The notes beneath the pieces were generated by a model. It searched no databases and was not told the DNA's origin. It saw only the letters and a program-made list of their open reading frames with translations. From assembly GCA_902782905.1 (NCBI GenBank), contig CACZPB010000109.1, forward strand, positions 1-9,937: DNA of 9,937 bases. Direction: 5' to 3'. Shown in pieces: positions 6,119 through 9,937 of this stretch (position 1 is its first letter; each line of letters opens with the position of its first letter). Source of the stretch: an uncultured bacterium. GTDB lineage: Bacteria > Cyanobacteriota > Vampirovibrionia > Gastranaerophilales > Gastranaerophilaceae. The position numbers were made by a program, and so were the translations under genes.

Positions 6119-7786
6119 ATGGATTTCAAAAAGTTACTGGAAAATAAGGTTTTATTAGCCTCAGTTGTCGGAGGTGTCGTTTTACTGCTTATTATTTTTA
6201 TAATTTGCGGTACTATTGCGGCAACTTCCAGAACTGATAAAAATGGCATAGACGTAAGTAAGGAGCCTTTGAAAGAGGATGTTGATTTGCTTACTACAGA
6301 TAACATGGGAAAAGCTTTAGAAATTCAAGCCTTGCTTGCAAAAAATAATATTGTAGCATCAAGAATAGTAGATGGTACAAAATCGGTTTTAAGACTAAAA
6401 AAAGGCGATTGTACTCCGGGTATGAAAAAATGTACTACGGAACAAAGAGATCGCGCAATTATGGTAATTGTAGAGAGCGGTTTGTATGATCAAAATGTAG
6501 GTCTTGAAATTTTTGATAAAGGTGATTTTACTTCAACAAAAGAGGATAAAAAAATTAGACTTGTAAGAGCGATGAATGGGGAACTTGCAAGGCTTATAAA
6601 AAGAATTGACGGTATTGAGGATGCTTCCGTTTTTATATCAATCCCTGAACAATCAATGTTTCAAGCAAACCAAAAGCCTGTAACGGCGACAGTGCAATTG
6701 ACAGTTGCAGTGGGACAAACACTTAATATGGGAACAATAAAAGCTGTTTCTAATTTACTTCTCGGCAGTGTTTCTGGTCTAAATTCTTCAAATATATCTA
6801 TTACAGATACTAACGGACATGTGTATAGCAGTCTTGTAGATGCTCAATCGGAAATGATAGAGAGAATTCAGCAAAATGATAAATATATGCAAGAGAAAGT
6901 TCAAGCACAATTGAACAGATTGATTGGTAACGGTAAATATGTTGCAACTGTTTCGACTTTCTTAAAACAAGCTCCTACCGAAAAATTTACAATAGAATAT
7001 GATCCTACCAAAAAAACAGCAGTAAATGAGCAAAGCTTCTCGGAAGGCTTAGGTGACCAAACTCAAGATGTTAATAAAAATACAAATGCTGTAAGCGTAT
7101 ATCTTCCAAACGGGTTACCGGCTGGCAGCTCTGACTCTTCTCAAAACAGAAGTTATCAACGTACTGCAACAGAAACACAGTATGGTGTAACAAAGGTTCA
7201 GACTAACGAATATATAGCCCCCGGTGCAATCGAGGAAATTTCTATCGCAGTTACTTTGGAAAAAGATGCGCTTCCGGTAGAGCTTACATTAGAGGAATTG
7301 AAAGAACTTTGTGCGCACGCAGCAAGTCCTAAAGCGTCCGCAGAAAATGTAACAATTGCATTTGCAGATTCCCTTGATCCGTTTATGGCAGGTGATAAAA
7401 ACGTAAAAGCACCTATTAAAGCAGCACACGGAAACCCTTGGTGGTTAGCAATTGTTCTTCTGTTCTTTGGATTATTGTTTGGGCATAATATATTAACAAG
7501 CAAGATTAAATCAGCAAAAGAAGCTCAAGAGGAAGAATTAAACAGACTAAGAGCTCAAAATGAAGCTCAGGAAAAACAAATAAAAGATTTGAGCTTGAAT
7601 GCAGCTGATTTGATACAAAAGCAATCACAGCTTCAACAAGGACTTTTGGAACAACAACAAAGGCCTGCGGCAATTCCTACTTCCGGTGCAGAAATTAGAG
7701 AAGCATTAAGAGAACTGAAACGAGAATTTGATGGTGTTGACGAAGCAGAAGCAGGTGAACGTATAAGAAGCTGGATTGAAGGGTAG
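6119..7786 (+). CDS. fliF: Flagellar MS-ring protein FliF
   Basis: FliF forms the MS ring in the cytoplasmic membrane, housing the export gate and holding the C-ring through FliG. The 555-residue protein has FliF architecture: TM1 (about 11-31), ring-building motifs RBM1 (about 55-140, ending GLEIFDKGDF at 128-137) and RBM2 (about 145-235, with AMNGELARLIKRIDGIEDAS at 151-170 and the IPEQSMF element), RBM3 (about 245-415) interrupted by a Ser/Asn/Gly-rich loop (about 300-348), TM2 (about 441-458), a charged coiled coil (about 462-512) and a C-terminal tail ending GERIRSWIEG that resembles the FliG-binding tail (usually ...VAQVIRNWL). Length matches flagellar FliF, not the roughly 250-residue SctJ lipoproteins of injectisomes. 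RBM1 has an extra loop with two cysteines (98 and 105). AGGG lies seven bases before the ATG. Confidence 0.95.
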   Translation: MDFKKLLENKVLLASVVGGVVLLLIIFIICGTIAATSRTDKNGIDVSKEPLKEDVDLLTTDNMGKALEIQALLAKNNIVASRIVDGTKSVLRLKKGDCTPGMKKCTTEQRDRAIMVIVESGLYDQNVGLEIFDKGDFTSTKEDKKIRLVRAMNGELARLIKRIDGIEDASVFISIPEQSMFQANQKPVTATVQLTVAVGQTLNMGTIKAVSNLLLGSVSGLNSSNISITDTNGHVYSSLVDAQSEMIERIQQNDKYMQEKVQAQLNRLIGNGKYVATVSTFLKQAPTEKFTIEYDPTKKTAVNEQSFSEGLGDQTQDVNKNTNAVSVYLPNGLPAGSSDSSQNRSYQRTATETQYGVTKVQTNEYIAPGAIEEISIAVTLEKDALPVELTLEELKELCAHAASPKASAENVTIAFADSLDPFMAGDKNVKAPIKAAHGNPWWLAIVLLFFGLLFGHNILTSKIKSAKEAQEEELNRLRAQNEAQEKQIKDLSLNAADLIQKQSQLQQGLLEQQQRPAAIPTSGAEIREALRELKREFDGVDEAEAGERIRSWIEG

Positions 7787-7801
7787 AGGTAAAAGTAAAC
7801 A

Positions 7802-8845
7802 ATGCCAATAGAAGGATTCGATTATAAAGCTTTTGCTGCGAATATGGCGGAACAAGCAAAAGATCTGGTTCCAAAAGATTTGCAGGATAGAGAAAAAGAA
7901 TATATAGTAAAAACGCTCGGTAACTTTACAATGTTAGCCGGCGAAGCTTTGTATAATGATGACAGTTTGAATTTATCTGTAGAACAGGCAGTATTTATAA
8001 CACAAATTATTGCAGAGTGGTCTTTTCATAAATCAATAGACTTGGTTCATTCAGGAATTTTACCTGAATACTGGGACGGAATTATGCAGAAGATTGCTTT
8101 TACAATCTTTGAAGTGGCAAAGCAAGCAATAATAAGAAAAATTCCGCAGGAACAATTACTTCAGGCGGTAGAACATCATGTGGTGAAAGTTTATAAATCA
8201 AGCATAGAAGAGCTGGAACAAAAAGGCATAATTGACGAAAATACTAAAAACAGAGCAGAAAGCCAATCTAATATAGATGCTATGGCTCAACAAGCTCAAG
8301 CCGAACAGCAAAAACAGGCTCAAGAAGCAGCAGAGCAAGCACAAAATGCGCAAAATGATGCAGAAAAACGAAAAGAAGAACGCCAAAATAAACGAAAAAT
8401 GCGTGAACAGGCTGCATCTATTCAAAAAACTGGTGTTACTCAAAAGCAAATGAAGCTTATGTCCTTGGCTCTTGTATTGAAAATTTTGTCTCAGGATAAA
8501 GTAACTACAATATTAAACAAATTTGAGCAGAGTGATTCTCAAGCGATTGCACAGTATATGAATATGGCAGACTTAGAATCTCATTTGGATGCTGATTTGA
8601 TATCTGGTTGTTTAAATGAAATAAAAGAATATCTGCCTCAAAAGCGGAAATTGACAAAAGAAAATGTTTTGGGTGATTTGTTAAGAATTTACAGAAACGC
8701 ACCGAGGGAAAAAATAGAAAAAGTAATTAAAAATGAACGCCCTCTGGTAAAGCGTTTTATATCTCAAGCTTATGACGGCGAATATTCCGACTTGCCATTA
8801 AGGGTTGCAGGAATTGTTGCACAATATGTAGAGGAGAGTGTATAA
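7802..8845 (+). CDS. FliG-like C-ring protein lacking a recognisable motor domain
   Basis: The gene sits where fliG is expected, 15 bases after fliF and just before fliH, but the 347-residue product is atypical. Residues 1-150 form a helical region that I cannot match with confidence to FliG_N. Residues 152-205 are Gln/Ala/Glu/Lys-rich and probably coiled coil. Residues 215-347 resemble the FliG middle (armadillo-like) domain: LALVLKILSQDKVTTILNKF (222-241), then DLISGCLNEIKEYL (265-278) and PREKIEKVIKNERPLVKRFI (301-320). The protein ends shortly after, with no FliG C-terminal domain, where the charged residues facing the stator normally lie; the EHPQ motif of FliG_M is also not seen. It may scaffold a C-ring on the retained FliF tail without taking part in torque generation. 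A divergent N-terminus that still binds FliF is possible. The start is supported by AGAGGT about 11 bases upstream. Confidence 0.65.
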   Translation: MPIEGFDYKAFAANMAEQAKDLVPKDLQDREKEYIVKTLGNFTMLAGEALYNDDSLNLSVEQAVFITQIIAEWSFHKSIDLVHSGILPEYWDGIMQKIAFTIFEVAKQAIIRKIPQEQLLQAVEHHVVKVYKSSIEELEQKGIIDENTKNRAESQSNIDAMAQQAQAEQQKQAQEAAEQAQNAQNDAEKRKEERQNKRKMREQAASIQKTGVTQKQMKLMSLALVLKILSQDKVTTILNKFEQSDSQAIAQYMNMADLESHLDADLISGCLNEIKEYLPQKRKLTKENVLGDLLRIYRNAPREKIEKVIKNERPLVKRFISQAYDGEYSDLPLRVAGIVAQYVEESV

Positions 8846-8856
8846 TTTAATTAAAA

Positions 8857-9609
8857 ATGATTATAAAAAAGAATAACAGACAAAAATTACGGGAGAGAAG
8901 GGAAGCTACAACAGTTGAGGCACAAGAAACTGTTGAAGCTGCTGTGTCTGAAAATTCAGAGCAAATTATACATGAACAGGAAACCAAAACTCCTCAAGAA
9001 CCAGAAATTGATTTGTTTGATATAGAAAACATTGATTTTACTCAACGCCAAGAAAGACGCAGAGGCACAAGAAGGCGCGGCTACAGAAGAATTGATGATA
9101 GAAATCTTGTTTCAAGAGCGCAAGAAGAGGCCGAAGTGATTAAGAAATCTGCCTTTGAAGAAGGGTATAGAAAAGGATTGGAAAAAGCATCTGCAGATTT
9201 AGATGAATTCAGGGCAAGCGTAAAAGACTTTATGAGTGCAAAAGAAAATGTTTTTGAGTATATTGCACCTGATATTTTGGAGATAAGTGTTGATATTGCA
9301 AAAAAAATAATCAAAAAAGAGGTTGAAACTGATCCGCAGGTCTTGATAAACACTATTGTAGATGTGTTAAAAACTGTATCAAAGAATGAACCCAAAATTA
9401 ATATAAGAGTTAAGCCGCAACAGGTGGCATTCATAAAAGATTCTATTCCGGATATTACTTATCAGTATGGAATAGATGCAAAAATTAATATAATATCAGA
9501 TCCGTCAATAGAAGAAGGCGGATGTGTATTCCAAACGAATAACGGTATTGTTGACGCTTCTGTTGACACTCAGTTGGAAATTATTAAGAAAGCATTAGAG
9601 GGAATGTAA
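8857..9609 (+). CDS. fliH: Flagellar export ATPase regulator FliH
   Basis: FliH binds the export ATPase FliI and tethers it to the C-ring. The 250-residue protein has a poorly conserved N-terminal third, a central helix with the GxxxG-type pattern EEGYRKGLEKA (101-111) and a well conserved C-terminal FliH/SctL/V-ATPase-E-like domain (about 130-250), including IKKEVETDPQVLINTIVDVL (152-171), RVKPQQVAFIK (184-194) and the closing GGCVFQTNNGIVDASVDTQL (221-240). An arginine-rich patch with eight Arg in residues 67-78 is unusual. The ATG at 8857 lies 11 bases after the fliG-like stop; the nearest purine-rich element (GAGGAGAG, 8830-8837) is about 19 bases away, so translation may be coupled to the upstream gene. 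The stop overlaps the flhA ATG by one base. fliI, normally next, is absent at this place. Confidence 0.92.
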   Translation: MIIKKNNRQKLRERREATTVEAQETVEAAVSENSEQIIHEQETKTPQEPEIDLFDIENIDFTQRQERRRGTRRRGYRRIDDRNLVSRAQEEAEVIKKSAFEEGYRKGLEKASADLDEFRASVKDFMSAKENVFEYIAPDILEISVDIAKKIIKKEVETDPQVLINTIVDVLKTVSKNEPKINIRVKPQQVAFIKDSIPDITYQYGIDAKINIISDPSIEEGGCVFQTNNGIVDASVDTQLEIIKKALEGM

Positions 9610-9937
9610 TGGCAGCAGAAGGACAGCAACCGCAAAATAAACCAATATCGGAAATCTTTTTGGCACTTTTTGTAATGACGTTGATATTAATCCTCATTAT
9701 GGAAATGCCGACTTGGGTTATAAATTTTTCAATTTCGCTCAATATTACCCTTGGTATAGTACTTTTGATGATATCGTTGTATGTGCAAAAACCTTTGGAA
9801 CTTGCTGCATTTCCTTCAATTATTTTGATTGGTACAATGTTTAGACTTTGTCTTTCTATTGCATCAACGAGATTAATTTTAGCAAAAGGTGATGCCGGCG
9901 AAGTTATTAATGCGTTTGGGCACTTCGTAACGGGCGG
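9609..9937 (+). CDS. flhA: Flagellar export gate protein FlhA, N-terminal fragment
   Basis: FlhA (FlhA/SctV family) forms the nonameric export gate inside the MS ring. The visible 109 residues contain a short polar leader, a first TM (about 16-31), MPTWVINFSISLNITLGIVL (33-52), SLYVQKPLELAAFPSIILIG (56-75), FRLCLSIASTRLIL (78-91) and DAGEVINAFGHFVTG (95-109), matching the family N-terminus. The cytoplasmic region that separates FlhA from injectisome SctV lies beyond the right edge, so the flagellar name rests mainly on the fliE-fliF-fliH context. The ATG overlaps the fliH stop by one base (TAATG), and GAGGG (9598-9602) lies six bases upstream, indicating coupled translation. Confidence 0.9.
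   Translation, partial: MAAEGQQPQNKPISEIFLALFVMTLILILIMEMPTWVINFSISLNITLGIVLLMISLYVQKPLELAAFPSIILIGTMFRLCLSIASTRLILAKGDAGEVINAFGHFVTG

Noticed and set aside
7198..7503. 101-residue open frame on the minus strand opposite fliF
   Set aside because: It lies entirely antisense to well-conserved FliF and has no family features; a shadow frame.
8281..8410. Repeated caagctcaa/gaacagcaa units as a tandem DNA repeat
   Set aside because: The similarity comes from Gln/Ala/Glu codons of a coiled coil and is not a regular tandem unit.
9081..9434. 117-residue open frame on the minus strand opposite fliH
   Set aside because: It mirrors the conserved FliH coding sequence; low-complexity Ser/Ile composition typical of a shadow.
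9890..9937. Absence of a few extra residues after STRLILAKG, seen in enteric FlhA, hinting at injectisome SctV
   Set aside because: From memory, Gram-positive FlhA proteins also lack this insertion, so it does not separate FlhA from SctV; FliE and full-length FliF favour a flagellar-type system.
1..9937. tRNA/rRNA genes, CRISPR arrays, insertion sequences or attachment sites
   Set aside because: I found no cloverleaf, spaced direct repeats, transposase motifs or terminal inverted repeats; nearly all bases are in the listed genes.

Overview
This AT-rich window comes from a bacterium. It carries housekeeping genes (obg, tsaD, trmFO) on the left and the start of a flagellar-type basal-body and type III export operon on the right. 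The FliE/FliF/FliG-like/FliH/FlhA set, TrmFO, a CHASE2-GGDEF protein, the low G+C and many Asn/Lys/Ile-rich proteins would fit a gut non-photosynthetic cyanobacterial relative (Melainabacteria/Gastranaerophilales). That placement is an inference of moderate confidence; nothing in the window proves the taxon.

Layout. Positions 1-193 (minus) hold the N-terminus of the ribosome-associated GTPase Obg. An unrecognised 127-residue protein (212-595, minus) precedes it in the same direction. tsaD (635-1666, plus; tRNA t6A synthesis) diverges from that pair across only 39 bases, where candidate promoters overlap. tsaD meets trmFO (minus; tRNA/rRNA m5U54-type methylation) stop codon to stop codon, with no intergenic base. 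Going upstream along the minus strand, trmFO is preceded by an unrecognised two-TM protein carrying a run of 17 A in its coding strand, and then by a membrane CHASE2-GGDEF protein. These three are tightly packed and look like one operon, with a candidate sigma-70-type promoter at 5447-5475 and a perfect hairpin in the leader.

The region 5381-5731 separates the two divergent operons. It holds the CHASE2-GGDEF promoter and leader hairpin, a possible 62-residue small protein, and a near-perfect sigma-28 (FliA/SigD) promoter pointing at fliE. The plus-strand operon fliE-fliF-fliG-like-fliH-flhA then runs off the right end. FliF, FliH and FliE are readily recognised. The protein in the fliG position is unusual: an unrecognised N-terminal helical domain, a Gln/Ala/Glu-rich coiled coil and a FliG middle-domain-like C-terminus, with no FliG C-terminal torque domain. 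The order also lacks flgB/flgC before fliE and fliI after fliH.

Together, the right half suggests a flagellar-type export machine with a modified C-ring, controlled by a flagellar sigma factor and lying back to back with a c-di-GMP-type signalling gene. Whether it builds a rotating flagellum or a non-motile secretion device cannot be settled from this window.
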